Assembly (NCBI RefSeq): GCF_000344685.1
Contig: NW_006920414.1
Span: 316,115-380,114 of the forward strand
Direction: 5' to 3'
Source of the DNA: Gloeophyllum trabeum ATCC 11539
Lineage: Eukaryota; Basidiomycota; Agaricomycetes; Gloeophyllales; Gloeophyllaceae
DNA length: 64,000 bases
Shown: in pieces, positions 23,716-36,804 of the stretch
How positions within the stretch are numbered: position 1 is the stretch's first letter
Layout: each line of letters starts with the position of its first letter
Translations under genes and position numbers: made by a program
Notes under the pieces: generated by a model
Database searches by the model: none
Told to the model about the DNA's origin: nothing
The model's input: only the letters and a program-made list of their open reading frames with translations

Positions 23716-24253
23716 TTACATTGAAATCGTTGATTTGAAAACCCTGTATCCTTCACTACCCTGCAAAACTTCCGGAGCATGCTCTTCAGCGAGTCTCTGG
23801 CACTCATTCTCCAGAGCGACGGCATCATTACATGAGATGACGTTGTGGTCGCTCAGACTACGAACAGCTTGTCGCAGCCAGATTATGCAGTTGAATGGAG
23901 TGCGGCGCCCTCCATCCGCTCGAGGTGTGGCCATGGGGATGGCCTTGAAGAGCTCATGCAGATCGTGGACCGTTGTATTTGTCTTATTCAGGCCTCCTAT
24001 ACGCCGAGGTGAACGTGGATATTGATGCACTTGAACGCGATTGTGGCTTACCGATCTCCACTAGCGCCACAAGGGCAGCATCCTTGAAAATATCTTGTTC
24101 CGTGCATTCATAGGACCATATGCCCCCGAATGTGTTCTTGGCATGGAACTTGGTAAACGTCCTATTTGTTTGTTCGACAGCTAGTGCCCAGTGAAATGAG
24201 TCCACTTTTTTCCGATGAAAGAGCACTACGAAGATGTGGCCCGGCGCTGACAT
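23716..24253 (-). CDS. Small uncharacterised fungal protein (DUF6914-like)
   Basis: Two exons (24253-24052, 23996-23716) joined by a 55-base intron at ...VALVEIG|GLNKT. The start ATG gives MSAPGHIFVVLFHRKK; the longer frame upstream has no ATG. A TATATAAAA lies just upstream (24272-24280), so the transcript leader would be short. The order H-W-A-L-A-V, K-F-H-A, W-S-Y-E, then N-C-I-I-W-L-R-Q-A is like a common Agaricomycete family that I recall as DUF6914. This link is from memory and not tested. About 160 residues, no signal peptide. Function unknown. Confidence 0.6.
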
Positions 24254-24506
24254 GAATGTGGCTGTCAAGATTTTATATACTAAACGTTGATCAGTGCCCC
24301 TTGTTCAAACTGCAACCGGGCATGCAACGGAAGCCTGCTAGTGGTTAACGCTGACTTGACTGCCATTTCTGGCCCCATTCACTGGTCATTGATCATGACA
24401 GGATCCAAAGTACCACTGGCATAGCAAGGGTAGTCACTATGTGGCGTCCCATTCTATATTTGCGAAGTGATTCTGTGGTTATAAATACGATAAACGGGAC
24501 AAGTAA

Positions 24507-26477
24507 TTACATGCCCGAACAGCAAGGGCAACCTTGACCGTATACGACCTGTTTATCCCAGTGTATGTCCGGCGGGCCGTAATTCACAACCTTGATGAAC
24601 TGCCCGTGATACTCCCGGGGGATCGAAGCAGTCACCATCAGGCAAGGATGCATCAAATCCTTCTTCTTCGTGTCATTCCACCACTCTACCAGCGGTAGTT
24701 GGTGTTTCTCGCAGAATCTCACCTCCTCTGGGTGCCGGATCTCCGCTCTCGCAGGATAAACTTGGAGGTCGATGTCCATGACCAACAAGTTGTTTCCCAT
24801 ATCGGAGAAGGAGTTCATGACGACGTCCTTCAGCTTCTCCCTCTCGACATCGAGCATAACCTCTATGAATTTGGCATCTTCTGCGGGCAGTTTATGCGGC
24901 CAAGCATCTGTGATGGTAGACGTATACTCAGCGCACCAAGTCAATGTCCATCATAACACTCACCAATGCGATCCTTTCGAATCCTATCGCAAGCCTCCTT
25001 GTGCCATCCTTTCCAATCCGTTTCCTGACAAGCTTTACTACAATACTGTGCAGAGAGGCATCGACTGCACTTGTAGAATTCATTAGAAGCCTTTTCTTGT
25101 GTGCACTGCAGGCCCAATAAACGAAGTACAATAATGGCATGGCAGAGTGCGGCATACCTCAACATTGGAGCACTTCTCATACCCAGGCAGGAGGTGGGGG
25201 ACTGACGATAACAACGCCCACTGTGATTCCAGCGTAGATATGAAATACTCCCAGGCTTCAGTCCACTCCGGATCGTCGCTGAATCTGCTTAGATGCAATT
25301 GAGATTCTACAATCCAAGTGAAAGATCTCTGCATGACGCAAAGGACCGAGCGGTAAACGGCGTAGCTCGGCAGAACATTGAAGAGGAAAGAGTAGAAGCA
25401 TTCATCATCGTGGCCTTGCAGGTACGGAAGCCAGGGCTCACATCTCAGCAGCCCCAGGAGCAACTTAGCTTCCAGAGCTTGTATCACCCACGTCGAGCCA
25501 TCTGTAAAGCCGACCAATAACCAGAGATTCCAAAGGGCAGCCTCAATCGCGGATCCATGCCGCTCCGGTTCTTCGACTACTTCAGATGGATGAGTAGCTG
25601 TGAGTTTGACGAGGACCCTCGTAACCGAATAAATGTAGTTGGCTGCAAGGAAAGCGTGACGGAGTTCTTCGTCGTGTTCCGATAAGACAGTGACTATATG
25701 GATATTCCTGGAAACATGCGTCGGCGCGTAGGGTGCCCCGGAGCAGACGTCGCGCAGGAACTTGACTGTAGTGTCCGCCACTGTCATGCGTCTGGACCTG
25801 AGGGGCTCCGAGAAGTCCACAGGGACACCCAGGAAGTCGAAATTCGCCTCTTCTACGAGCATGTTCATCAGGCAGGTCGCGTGAAAACGGTAGCGAGTAT
25901 CGGCCAAGAAAGCATGGTCACTGATTTCCATCAGCCACAGTCTCGAGACGAGATCGACGAGGCCGGGCGTGGTGAACATGGCGCGCAGAGTGTTGACATC
26001 TGTATGAAAATGATGCAGTAGGTCGATGGCAGCCGCAAACGCCTTGCAACGCGATTCAATCGAACCCAACGACGGATTGTGGAGAAGAGGTAAGATAGAA
26101 AGGAGTGTGAACTTCCAGGCCGACGGCCAAGACCACAGCAGACCACGCGACTCCTCATATGGCACCATTTTTGCATCCACGTGGAGGGACAGAGCGACGC
26201 AAGCTGTAGTGAGCAGTGCGGCGTCGTCATCGACGTTGCGACAAGGAGTGTCGGCGTATCGCTCGAAAAGGCTCTCCATGATGTCCAGCAGTCCATTCAA
26301 TTTAGTCGCGCCGAGAATGGGTCCATCGATGTTTGAGGATACGAGATCTCGGAAGTCACTGATTGAGCCGTTCATAGCGCTGGAGTACCGAGTCTATGGA
26401 GAATGACTGAGCGTCGCCACATGCCCTTGAAGAAAGCCACAATCTGACCTTACCTCCCATTCAGCGTCGAGGTCCAT
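24507..26477 (-). CDS. MYND-type zinc finger protein, full-length
   Basis: Four exons (26477-26454, 26393-25158, 25105-24964, 24907-24507) total 1803 bases, 600 residues, without frame breaks. Mini-exon 1 (M-D-L-D-A-E-W-E) parallels the paralogue at 7338-8692. Residues 1-420 are helical repeats. The MYND finger follows across an intron: C-SNVE-C, then KCSRC, YCSKAC, WHKEAC, with all zinc ligands present. The C-terminal domain of about 160 residues ends in GQGCPCCSGM. MYND fingers bind proline-rich peptides. This lineage-expanded fungal family has no assigned function known to me. The ATG at 26375 alone would omit the first 16 residues and break the parallel with the paralogue. Confidence 0.8.
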
Positions 26478-26831
26478 CTCTACAGGCAGCTACACAGTAA
26501 AGCAAGTTCTACGCGACGGGTTAGGGTCGTGCTGGTTATAGTTGTGGTGGAAAAGCAAGATGTGGCACGAGAAGTTCAAACTGTGCATTCATGCCACAGA
26601 AACACGACCAAATAACACGCCTTCTGATCGCGGCAGGTCACAACTAAGGTCACAATGGAGTAAGTCACGCTTTTAATCAGAGGTGCTTCGAACAAATTTC
26701 TGCTGGCTATGGCAGTATTATCTATCAATCAGATGCGATATTAGATCGATGGTGGACATGAATCGAAGCACTTACAACATGACGGTCACATCTTCGAATT
26801 CAACAAGCCTGTCCGAGACGAACAGCGTTAT

Positions 26832-28518
26832 CTACAACTTCCTGAACTTCCCTTGCATCCATATCCTATACATCTTCAGCTGACGTTTCCGATTAACCAG
26901 CAGACGCCTATCAACGCCTAGCTGCTCCGTCGCGAATAGAGGATGAGGCGGGCAGTGTGGGAGTTGGAGAGGAGATGTCGATAGAAGGCTCGGGTGAATC
27001 ACAGGCGGTGGTGGATCTGGTCGTGGACTTGTGGGCTCCGCATCGGCAGTGCCCTCAAGCGTTGCAGGCGCATGGGTATCAGCGCGGGATGGATATTCCG
27101 ATGCTGTCCAGCGAATGGACGCCGGAGGAGACCCTGGTGGTGGGGATCTCAGGTCCATAGCGGAAACATCTTTGGAGAGCGATTCCACGTCTTCTTCAAC
27201 CCTTGTCGAGTCAGTGGTCTCGTCACTAGACGCCCGTTCTCCGGTGAACAGGAGCGATAATTCATCTTTGCGAACGTTGAATGTCTTGGCATTGGCGAAC
27301 CAGCAAAACAGATGCGTACCTATTTCAAAGAAATACACTCTCGTCTTGTCGCCCCGGATGTACAAATTCTCGTCCAGCAGCCGATTGCTCCGGAACCGCA
27401 GCTGCGCAAGGTCGTACCTACCATAGTCGCGGAACAGGAGCAGCCCGCCAGGCTTGAGCATCTGGCAGACCCGAAAACCTCGGTGTCACTAAGCCATGCG
27501 ACATCGGGGGAATGTTTACCTTGTGTATGTTGGAAACTGCACGACCCCATTCGTCAGGATGCAACGCGCTCATGACGAACACGAGGATGGCGATATCTAC
27601 GCTCCCTGGTTCGATACCTTCCGGAAGGGTTTCGGAGGTCAGGTCCCATTTCGAGGCTGATATGGTACCAATTGGCGGATCGAGGTAGAGGGGGTTGTGC
27701 TCATAAGTAAGCGGGCAGAGGATGAGATCGTACACCAGGCAAGGATATACGAGGCAAGCTTACCTGGACCAGCTTGACAGCGTGCGATGAATAGTCGTGT
27801 GCACGGATGATTAATTGAGGATTCTTGTTCGACATGAGAAGGGGAAAAACGGCATTTCCAGCGCCTGATGAGCGAGTTCAAGGGAGATCCAAGCTCCGAG
27901 AGGAGGTCGCTTACCGCACCCGATCTCAGCAATGGTTACAGGCCCTGCCTTCTCAAGTTACAGACGACCCGTCGATTATACGAAGAACGTCTCGTACCTC
28001 CGGCTGCAGAGCCTGGACGAGCTCCGGAAACTCGGTATGCAACCTTGCTTATGTTGAGCATCCTATAAACTAGTATCATTCAAGAGCGTACCATTTACGG
28101 TTCTTGAAGAAATTACTTTCGTTGTTCTTGTAGAAATTATCCCTACAGTTCCACTCAATCCAATTTCACTGTGCCTCTGAGGAAGCGCCGCACCAGTGTC
28201 GCGATGGTCTGTCATTATATTTGTGCTTTTCGTCTTCCGGTACTGGGGCTGAATGCTGCATCGCCAAGGAAGCGGCGATCTTCTCTGCTTGATCCTCTGG
28301 TGGGGGTACGTGGTCCCAGGCGTTGTGAGTGAAGACGTCGGCTTCATCTGTCAAGAACCTGCCTTCCCGGAGCTGATCAGCATCCGGTTGGTGTCATCAG
28401 AGAAGTTGCGGAAAATCACTCACCTGGATCCCCAAGGCGGTTTCTCGGCTTTGATATCGTGCACTGAAGAAGTCACTTTTGGCTTGGGTCCATCAGATGT
28501 CGAAGATCCCTCCGACAT
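26832..28518 (-). CDS. TRM140: tRNA N3-methylcytidine methyltransferase
   Basis: About ten short exons join to a METTL2/METTL6-type protein. Its landmarks in order are [51 protein letters not shown], the SAM motif [86 protein letters not shown] and [20 protein letters not shown] at the C-terminus. The enzyme methylates C32 in the anticodon loop of tRNA-Thr and tRNA-Ser. A low-complexity Ser/Pro-rich insert of about 90 residues sits between FTGER and [10 protein letters not shown], where some fungal members also vary. The start ATG 28518 gives a compact N-terminus without the actin-binding extension of yeast Abp140. Confidence 0.9.
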
Positions 28519-29321
28519 CTTGCTCTGAGTTGACCTCGGCCTGGCTGGACGGCGAAGATTTGTTTGCAACGGATAGGGATGGAGGGCTCGGGCGGTATAG
28601 TGTTCTGAAAGGAGGCGTGCACGATAGACTCCAGGTACTAGCGATTTTGCCGTATAAACCGCGTTTAGAGTTCAAGGCTCCGATGGACCTTGCTTGCAAT
28701 TGTTGGCAGTGAGCAAGGTCAACTCGAAACCGACCGCAATGAAGTACTTGAAGATCGAGCAAGCTATTTACCGGGCACTAGTATGGTTCCCGATGGCGAT
28801 AGATCAGGGCGCACGGGGTCGCGCCGCACGGTCAGGCATAACGCAGCCAAACAACGCGCTGTAAGGTGGAGGTACGTAGTTATCCGTTTTCTGGCCCTGG
28901 CCCTGCTAGTACCTGTAACAAACCAACCTTCATCCTCCGTGTTTTAAAAAGTACAGGAAATGTTGGAAGAGAAGAACGGCGCCATGTTAGAAGAGTTGTA
29001 TGACTTGGAAATCCGCGTTCACTTCGCTCTTGCTTTGCTCCATCGGGCTTCATCACGCTTCACTTAGCGTTTTCCGGAAGTCGCCGGGCTTTGCGGCATC
29101 CCCTCGGCACTGCCTGTACGGCGGTGAAAGTGCATTACCACGGGCGGACAGTGGACAGGCTCGTGAAACGCGGACAAGTGCGTTACTTAGAACCTTGCAC
29201 GCATATCTGGTGGCTCCTTTCTACCCAACCGTCAAGCCTTTCTTTCCCTCTGTACCACAAGAAACAACTGTCAGGCGTATATGGGCTCTGATTGATTGAC
29301 TGCTGCTGCATCCAGATTGTC
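28519..29321 (+). other. Divergent intergenic region TRM140 / RhoGEF
   Basis: About 800 bases with no supported gene. It should contain both promoters. No clear TATA element stands out. Confidence 0.45.
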
Positions 29322-32300
29322 ATGTCGACGGCGGCCACTCGCGCAGGTCCGCCTGCGGATGAAGACCTTCAAGCCTTGTATAAAGAAGTATGGGCAGGAT
29401 TTGCTGAAGAGTCTCCGAACGAGCAGCCTTCGAGCTCTGTTACGCCACCCACCCGCCAGCGCTCCGATCTCGAGTCTCTCTACAGTGCGTACGGCGCAGA
29501 CGAACCCCAGGTTGATGCAGGCAGGTCCAGGATTCCGAACGGCGGTTCATCTGCACTAGGGAGATCCCCATCAGCGCAGGAAGGCGCATCCGTCTCTAGA
29601 TCATCTTGTAAGCATCCTGATCTCGCGTCGCGAATCTACTGACCGACGGGAATAAAGCCGCCAACGCCTCTCCAGGTCTCCCCACTTCCCCTCGCGATCG
29701 TCCGCTTCCATATACGCCGACGTCCCCGAATCAGACCAGACCTTACAGACGACTTCCGCCTGTACCTGGCTCTTCCTCCGCAGCACCTGCTGCGTCCACG
29801 TCCAACAGCTACACCATGCCTGAAGCAAGGCCGTACCACCCTGCGGACGTCAGCCCCTCTGGATCCCAACGACCCAGGTATCCTACAGACCTGTCAGTGT
29901 CTAATCCAGGACTTGTTAATCTACCGCAATCACTGACTAGGCCATGGTAGTTCACCTCCACCTACCTCGCCGACCGCGGGTGCAAATGGTTCTCCAAACG
30001 GTGTAAAGCCTCGACCGTCCGGTGAGTACCTGGTGGACAAATCCGCCCGCCACGCAGGTCTACCCCCGAGCCCTCGACCATACTACTCCCAGCCGCAAGT
30101 TCCCCTAAACCGTCCCTCATCCGGGTCAAGCTCAGATAGCCCCGTTTCCTACTCGCGCTCCAATACCGTGCCTTCGCCGTACCCGATGCCTGTCCCCGAG
30201 TTCGCCGCCAGCGAGAACGGAAACTACGAGTTGCCGCCGCCACATTGGAATGGCCGTAGCGGGGCAGGCAGCCCGCCTAACGTGAGTGTCATACCGCCAG
30301 GCGCCCAAGCGCCGCAGATTCCCGGATACGTCGTGCACCCGGCTCCCGACGCTCCCCCGCCTCCTGTACCTCCACCGCCACCGCCTCCAGAGTTGGTTGC
30401 GATGTTGACTGGGTCATCCTCGCAGTATCCGGCGTCGCCGGCACCGCCCAGCAGTCACAGACAATCACCGCCGTATTTGACGCCTACCGGTCCGGCTTTG
30501 CAGAATCCACCGCCCAGATCAAGCTCGCGTCCTCACTTGGATTATGGACACGGATACTCGAGGTCCGAGGTGGCCCCACTCCCCCCAGCCAAGGACGGTC
30601 ATGTTATACAGCACAGGCCATCGACTGCGAACATGGTTCAGCGTAAGCTGCGCACACCCGGCTGTTATATGTATTCTGACCCATATTTCCAGCTGTCAAA
30701 TCTACGCCCTCAGCGCTCCTTGGCAGGTCGTCCTCGGCGGGTTCCTCTAGTGTTCCCTACGCTGTCGCAAGTACCGTAGACCGTAATCCTTCCGTCACTT
30801 CCACCACGTCGTCAATGGCCAGCACTGGAGACTCCTCCGGCCTGTACTCGGACTCGTCTTCTATGGCTACGTCCGTCTACCCGCCCAAATCCTCCTACCC
30901 GGCACCTCCCCTCGCGTCTCACGCGCGCTCGCACTCGGACATACAGGCGCCCGAGCCGGGCCCGTCGAACGGGCGCGCGGTGTACAACGATTACCCGAGG
31001 GATATCAAGAGCAAGCTCGGGCTGTCCCCCGAAGAGTTCGACGACTACGACGACGACGGCTCGTACTTGGACACGGACTCGGAGAGCGCCGAGGACCGCT
31101 TCGTCAACTTTGCGCTGTTGAGCCACATTGCTATGAGGTTGAGGGATAAGGTACCGAGGGGCACACATGTGAAGGGCGGGATCCCTTATCCACGAGCCTT
31201 TACGGGTAAGGACATAGTGGTAAGTGCCGATACCTACAGCCCCGGATTCGTGTCCTGGAGGTTAACAATACTCTCGCGTAGTCGACTATTCAGTCTCAGA
31301 TCCAGCGAGAACTCCTCATCAATCACGGCATCTCGACGAACGACAGACGAATAGCACTCCAGATTGCCCGGAGTCTGCAGAGCCAGTTGTTCTTCTATGA
31401 AGTCGAATGGGGTGGACGGGTCCTGGAAGATGGTGTCGAGGACGTGTATATGTTCTTGGACGATCAGGAGGGTGCCTCCGACTCGAGGCTAGAGAGAGAA
31501 GAGTTACCCACGGGCGTTATCACGATCCTCACCAAGTGCTATAGTTCAGACTGCTCGGAAGACCAACCGTGCTATGCGTACCTGTGCCCGCGGAAAGTAT
31601 GTATCATGATCATAAATCAGGTCCCAATCCTGATGAGTGTTCCTCTTTGTAGCAGCGCCTCGCGCCGGAGGAACCGCCTCCCGAGCCTGTGGATGTTGTC
31701 AAGGTAGGCGAATCGTTGCTGATGAGCCGTGCGCTCTCGATGACGTTTCCCTAGCGTACGGAGAACGACTGGGAAGTTCCGGAGGAGGTCATCAAGACGT
31801 TGCCTGCCAGTGAGATCAACCGTCAGACGTAAGCTGGCTTCCTTCTGCGTCAAGGTTAATCTGACACTTGTTTTCGCACAGAATCATTCACAAAGTCATC
31901 AGTAAAGAGAAGCAATATGTGGAGGATCTGGATCTCGTGGAGTCGGTTCGTTGGTTCTCTAGATTTCGTCTTCGATGTCGAACTCAGGCATGGTGTTCCA
32001 GCTCTTCATCAAACCTCTGCGCACGGCCGATCCACCTGTGATACACCCCGATCGCCTTGAAGATTTCATTGAAGAGGTATTCGGGAACATCCTGGATCTG
32101 CGGGAATGCAATCGCCGGCTCTTGGAGAATCTGTACGTTCGACAACGGGAGCATGCGCCGATTATTCAGAGGATTGGGGATGTGTTTTTGGACGCTGCGA
32201 CCGAGTTTCGTCTGGCATATCCGATATACGTTGGCCACCTCCCTCTTGCTGAGAAGCGCGTGAAAGAGGAGACGGAGAACAATGTAGAGTTCAGGATGTT

Positions 32301-35300
32301 CTTGGAGGTCAGCCTGCTACATACAGCCTGCGGACAAATCCACGAATATTGACATTCCTTTTTTCTTGTAGCATAGCGCTAGGAACCCCGACTCGCGGCG
32401 AATAGATCTCAAGCATTTCCTGAACAGGCCTTCTGAACATCTACAGAAGTATCCAGTCCTGTTGGAAGCCATTCACAAAGAGACTGCAGAAGGCAATCCT
32501 GATGCTGACTTCTTATTGGAGGCCATCCAAGCTATCAAGAACTTGCAGACCGTAGCTCAGTTGCTGACGTTCCAGTCTGCGATGGGCAAAGGTCCTACGG
32601 GCAAGTTCGAATGGCACAACCTGGTCTCGGAGGAGTATAGGAAGAGTCTACCGAAGAAGGAGGCCAAACGTCAAATGTGAGTTGCGCGGGCTCGGTGTCT
32701 CAAGCACAACTGAGTCTGTCCTCGTACAGGATCATTTTCGAGCTCATCAAGGGTGAGATGGCATACGTCAAAGATCTCGAGAGCTTTGAGACGGTAGGCA
32801 TTCCCCCCACCAATCACGCGCTCTTGCTAAAGGCGATGGAAGATGTATATTCGTCCGCTGAAAACCGCAGATCCTCCAATAATCCCGCCGTCAAGATTAG
32901 ATAGCTTCATCCAGGAGGTCTTCCACAATTATCGCGAACTGCTCTACCACCACCGGAAACTGTTGGAGAACTTGCACGAAATTCAACGGGAACAACATCC
33001 AGTCATTCGCAGTGTGACGGAAGCCATCTTGGACGCCTTTCTCAACTTCCGGGAGGCGTACCTGGAGTATGTCCCGAATTACCCTATGGCAGCTTATAGG
33101 ATCGACGAAGAGATGAACAACAACCCTGCATTCAAGGCTTTTGTGGAGGTAAGTGCTGTGCGACCCTGATAATCAAGTACTCATCTATGCCGGTTTAGCA
33201 ATGCGTCCGTCATCCTGACGCACACAAATTGGATATCAAGAGTTTCATCAATCGACCAATCCCTCGGTTGCTTCGGTATGAGCTGTTATTGAAGAGTATA
33301 CTGGACGAGACTCCTGCGGACCATGAAGATCAGGAAGCCATCCCACAACTCTTGGACGTCATCAAGGCCCTGGGTAAAGAGACAGAACCAGGTGTTGCCT
33401 CAGCTAAACAGAAGGTCGAGCTTTGGCGATACAATGCTAATCTAGTCTTCAAACCCGGCGAAGCAGTGGTATGTGCAACACTCCTTAATGAGCGGGACCC
33501 CGTTGAGACAAGTTATACCTTAGGACATGGACTTGCTCAACGAGAACAGGTCGCTTATCCATACTGGCAAGTTGCTCCGTCAACCCGATACAAGTCTCGA
33601 ATGGAACGGATGGACTGAGTTGTTCGTGCTTCTGTTTGACAATTACCGTACGTCCTCGTTTGCAGCCATACTACGATCCTTTGATAGACATGCAATGTAG
33701 TGGTCATGACTAAGACCAAGGAGAGGGATGGTGTGACAAAGTACCATGTCAATCGGAGGGTATGGTTCTGCCCCCATCGCGCGTTTAGGTGCTAATCAAA
33801 ATCACAGCCGATACCGCTAGATTTGCTGACGTTGGCCAATTTCACTGATCCTCCGACACAGCGAGGGACCGGCTTCATCGGCTTCAAGCGGGGCGACAAA
33901 CAACAACACGATCAGCCCGCTCCCCCGACTCTCAACAGTGCCGACTCGGCCGGGGATGCTCGAGCAGTTTTTCCGCTAACGATCCACTACAATGGGCGGA
34001 TGGGCGGCTTGTACACGTTGTATGCTGAGAGCGCGCAGATACGCTCGGAGTGGAAGCAGAAGCTGGAAGAGGCTATCGGTCTCCGCAAAGTCGTCCAAGA
34101 ATCGAACAAGGTCTTCGAGATCGATACGCTTAGTGCTGACACCTTCCTCGTTCCGTCCATGCTGGCTGGGCCCACCAATCCTTCGTGGAATAACGAGACG
34201 ACGTTCACTGGAAAAGTGACATGCTCAGTGCCTTTCAGTGAGTCCGAGACACGTTTCCGTTTGCCTCGCATTCTGACGCGTGCTGGAAGCCACGGCGGAT
34301 GGGCGCGCTTTAGTGGCAATTGGCTGCGCGGAGGGTGTATGGATCGGGTTCAGACATGATTCGCGATGTACGTATGCTCCTATCGATAGTTACCTTGGAC
34401 TCACGCCTCCGTGCAGCAATGCGCAGAGTGCTCCATCTAAAGCAGGTTACGCAGTGTGCCATGCTGGAAGACTTCGGCATATTCCTGGTGCTGGCGGACA
34501 GAGTTGGTGTTGGTGCACACTTCTGGTTTCCTTTTCCTGACCTTTGTCTTTCCAGTCTTTGTTTGCCTACCACATCGAAGCGCTCGTACCGTCTTCGCCC
34601 CAGAGCGTGCACACGTCTCAGACACCGCAGAAGCTTAGCAAAAACTCGGAGAATGTGCATTTCTTCAGCGTCGGCAACCTGAGCGGGCGGACGCTGGTCG
34701 TCTACATGAAGAAGAACAGGGTAAGGGCTATAAGGATGCTTCTATTATTGGTCTAAGCGTTGCCCTCTAGCTGGACAACGTCTTCCGTGTGCTCGAACCG
34801 GTGGTGGATAACATCAACGAGCGGAACCGGGCGCCTGCTTCGTTAGGCTCACGTTTGGGCTTCCGGTCGCAGCGATCGGAGTGGTTCCGAGTCTACCGAG
34901 TAAGATCTCTGTTCCCGGTTGTCATCGAACACGACCGTGACCTTGCAATAGGACTTTTTCCTTCCGTCAGAAACCTTCGACTTGATCTTCCTGAAGGCCA
35001 AGATCGCCATATTGTGTACGAAGGGATTCGAGATCATGGATCTGACCGAGTAAGGATCTAGTGTGCTTGTGATAGATTTGCAGGAGGCTGATTAGTCTTA
35101 GTTTCCGGAGTGCTACGGTGCCCCAGCGTGATGACCCGCGGATGGAGCGCCTGGCGCGAAGATGTGAATCCTGCAAACCGATAGGCATGTTCCGATCCAA
35201 CGAGGACGAGTTCTTGCTCTGTTATGACGGTAGGCCCTCGCGTTTTCCGACCTAGGTCGCCACTAAATATGTGAATCCAGAATTTGGCCTCTATGTGAAC

Positions 35301-35801
35301 CGCCACGGAGATCCCTCGCGTTCCGTGATGACCATCGAATGGGAGGGCACGGCCGAGAAGGCCGCCTGGCACCCGCCGTACGTGCTCCTCTTCGACACGC
35401 GCTTCATCGAGGTGCGGCACGTCGAGACGGGGCGGCTGGTGCAGATCATCCCGGGGAACGACATGCGGTGCATCTGGGACGGGCGCGGGTCGAGCAGCAA
35501 CATGAACCTGGCGACGCCGGGGCCGGACGGGTGGGGCGAGAGCGGGCTGAACCAGGAGGCGCGCGTGCACGGCGTGATGAACGCGCCGGAGCCGGTGAAG
35601 GCGGGCGGGATTGGCCCGCAGCGCGCGAGCCGCGCGATCGCGCAGCATGTGTTCGAGCTGGTGCCGACGGTGCCGCTGTACCTCCCGGGCAGCCTGCACT
35701 CGCCGAGCCACTCGGCGTACTTCCCCGCGAATGGGGGCCCCGCGGGCTCGCCGCCGCATAGTCCGCGGATGACGCCCGTGAATAGTCGCTGGGCGATGTA
35801 A
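29322..35801 (+). CDS. ROM2: Rho1 guanine nucleotide exchange factor with DEP, two DH, PH and CNH domains
   Basis: A 6.5-kb gene with many 50-60-base introns. The N-terminus is Pro/Ser-rich and disordered (29322-31000). A DEP domain follows (about 31090-31480: RLRDKVPRGTHVKGG, INHGIST, FFYEVEWGGRVLEDGVED). Then come a DH-like domain (about 31880-32480), a second DH domain (about 32730-33430: IIFELIKGEMAYVKDLE, RPLKTADPPIIPPSRLD, FINRPIPRLLRYELLLKSIL), a PH domain (NRSLIHTGKLLRQPD, WTELFVLLFDNYLVMTKTK) and a citron-homology domain to the end (TFDLIFLKAKIAILCTKGFE). Rom2-type proteins sit at the plasma membrane, receive signals from wall sensors and activate Rho1, which drives beta-1,3-glucan synthase and the cell-wall integrity MAP kinase path. 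The C-terminal tail is Pro/Ser-rich. Confidence 0.88.
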
Positions 35802-36804
35802 AGGGCGCAGGGGATGCGTTGGACATATGCATTCGGAGTTTGGGCGTATATTCGATTTCAGGATGTTGGGGACGGGGGGTTAGATTCTGGTCTATTTGTA
35901 TCACGTGTACTGCTCGCTATATATCATAAGCTGTATATACCAAACTGCGTACACAACCTTTCTGCCACGTCCACGTTCGGCGCAGTGCAGATGAGCTGCT
36001 TTAACTGTGGCAATCATTGTACAAGGTGGAGTTGGGCTTGGTTGTCACGCTCGGGCGTGCGAGTGTGCCGCTTCCTGACGCCGTCCAACGTCCATTACCG
36101 TGTACCCCATGATCAGCGCGCTCCGAGTTTCAACAGCTGTGTCAATGACAGCCTGAGACAAACAGTAGACTACTGAGCAGTACTCCCTTCCTCTTGAGAG
36201 CTATAGACTGCAACAGAATTTATCCCGAATCTGCTTGACACAGGTCCCATTGTACAACATCGACGAGTCTGATCTCGAACGTTTGAACGCGTGTGGATAG
36301 ACGCGTCCTAATTATAACGCGATCGAGTGACAGGATCACGTGCCTTGTCACGGGCCGTGTCGTCCATGCGAGCAGCACAGCTGGATGATCCACTGTGGAT
36401 GATCTGTCAGAATAATGTCAGACTGGGCATCGATCACCCGCCATCATCACGTCGGTATCACCGTCAGGTGTGCAAGTCGTCCACGGCGGCAGCAACGGCG
36501 CTCCCGTGGGACACCCGACTTCAACGTGCACGCTCGCGGTACCGAAAAATCTTTCACGCTGGTGCCCACTTCGCTTTCGTGTATGTACTCGGGATCGGAC
36601 GTATGCCAAGTCCAGCGCGGGGTGGAAGCAGAGCCCAAGTACTTCTCATTTGATATCGTTCGCTGTTCCCTGCCAATCCGGCGTGATACAGTAGATCCAC
36701 GCCCGTCGGATGCACATGCTGTCCTCCCAGCGCGCGCATATAAGCCGGGCACGCCCCGTCTCTAACCCGCACGCTCTCCCGGCTGTCCACCGCAAGCCCC
36801 GGCG
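35802..36804 (+). other. Intergenic region with lipase promoter
   Basis: No gene is supported here. A TATA element (TATAAG, 36739-36744) lies 66 bases before the lipase ATG. Confidence 0.5.
36739..36744 (+). promoter_or_regulatory. TATA box of the class 3 lipase gene
   Basis: TATAAG in the context CATATAAGCC, 66 bases upstream of the ATG at 36805. Position and sequence fit a fungal core promoter. Confidence 0.5.

Noticed and set aside
35058..35904. Large antisense frames opposite the RhoGEF 3' end
   Set aside because: GC-rich antisense shadows; the plus strand carries the CNH domain with clear family motifs.
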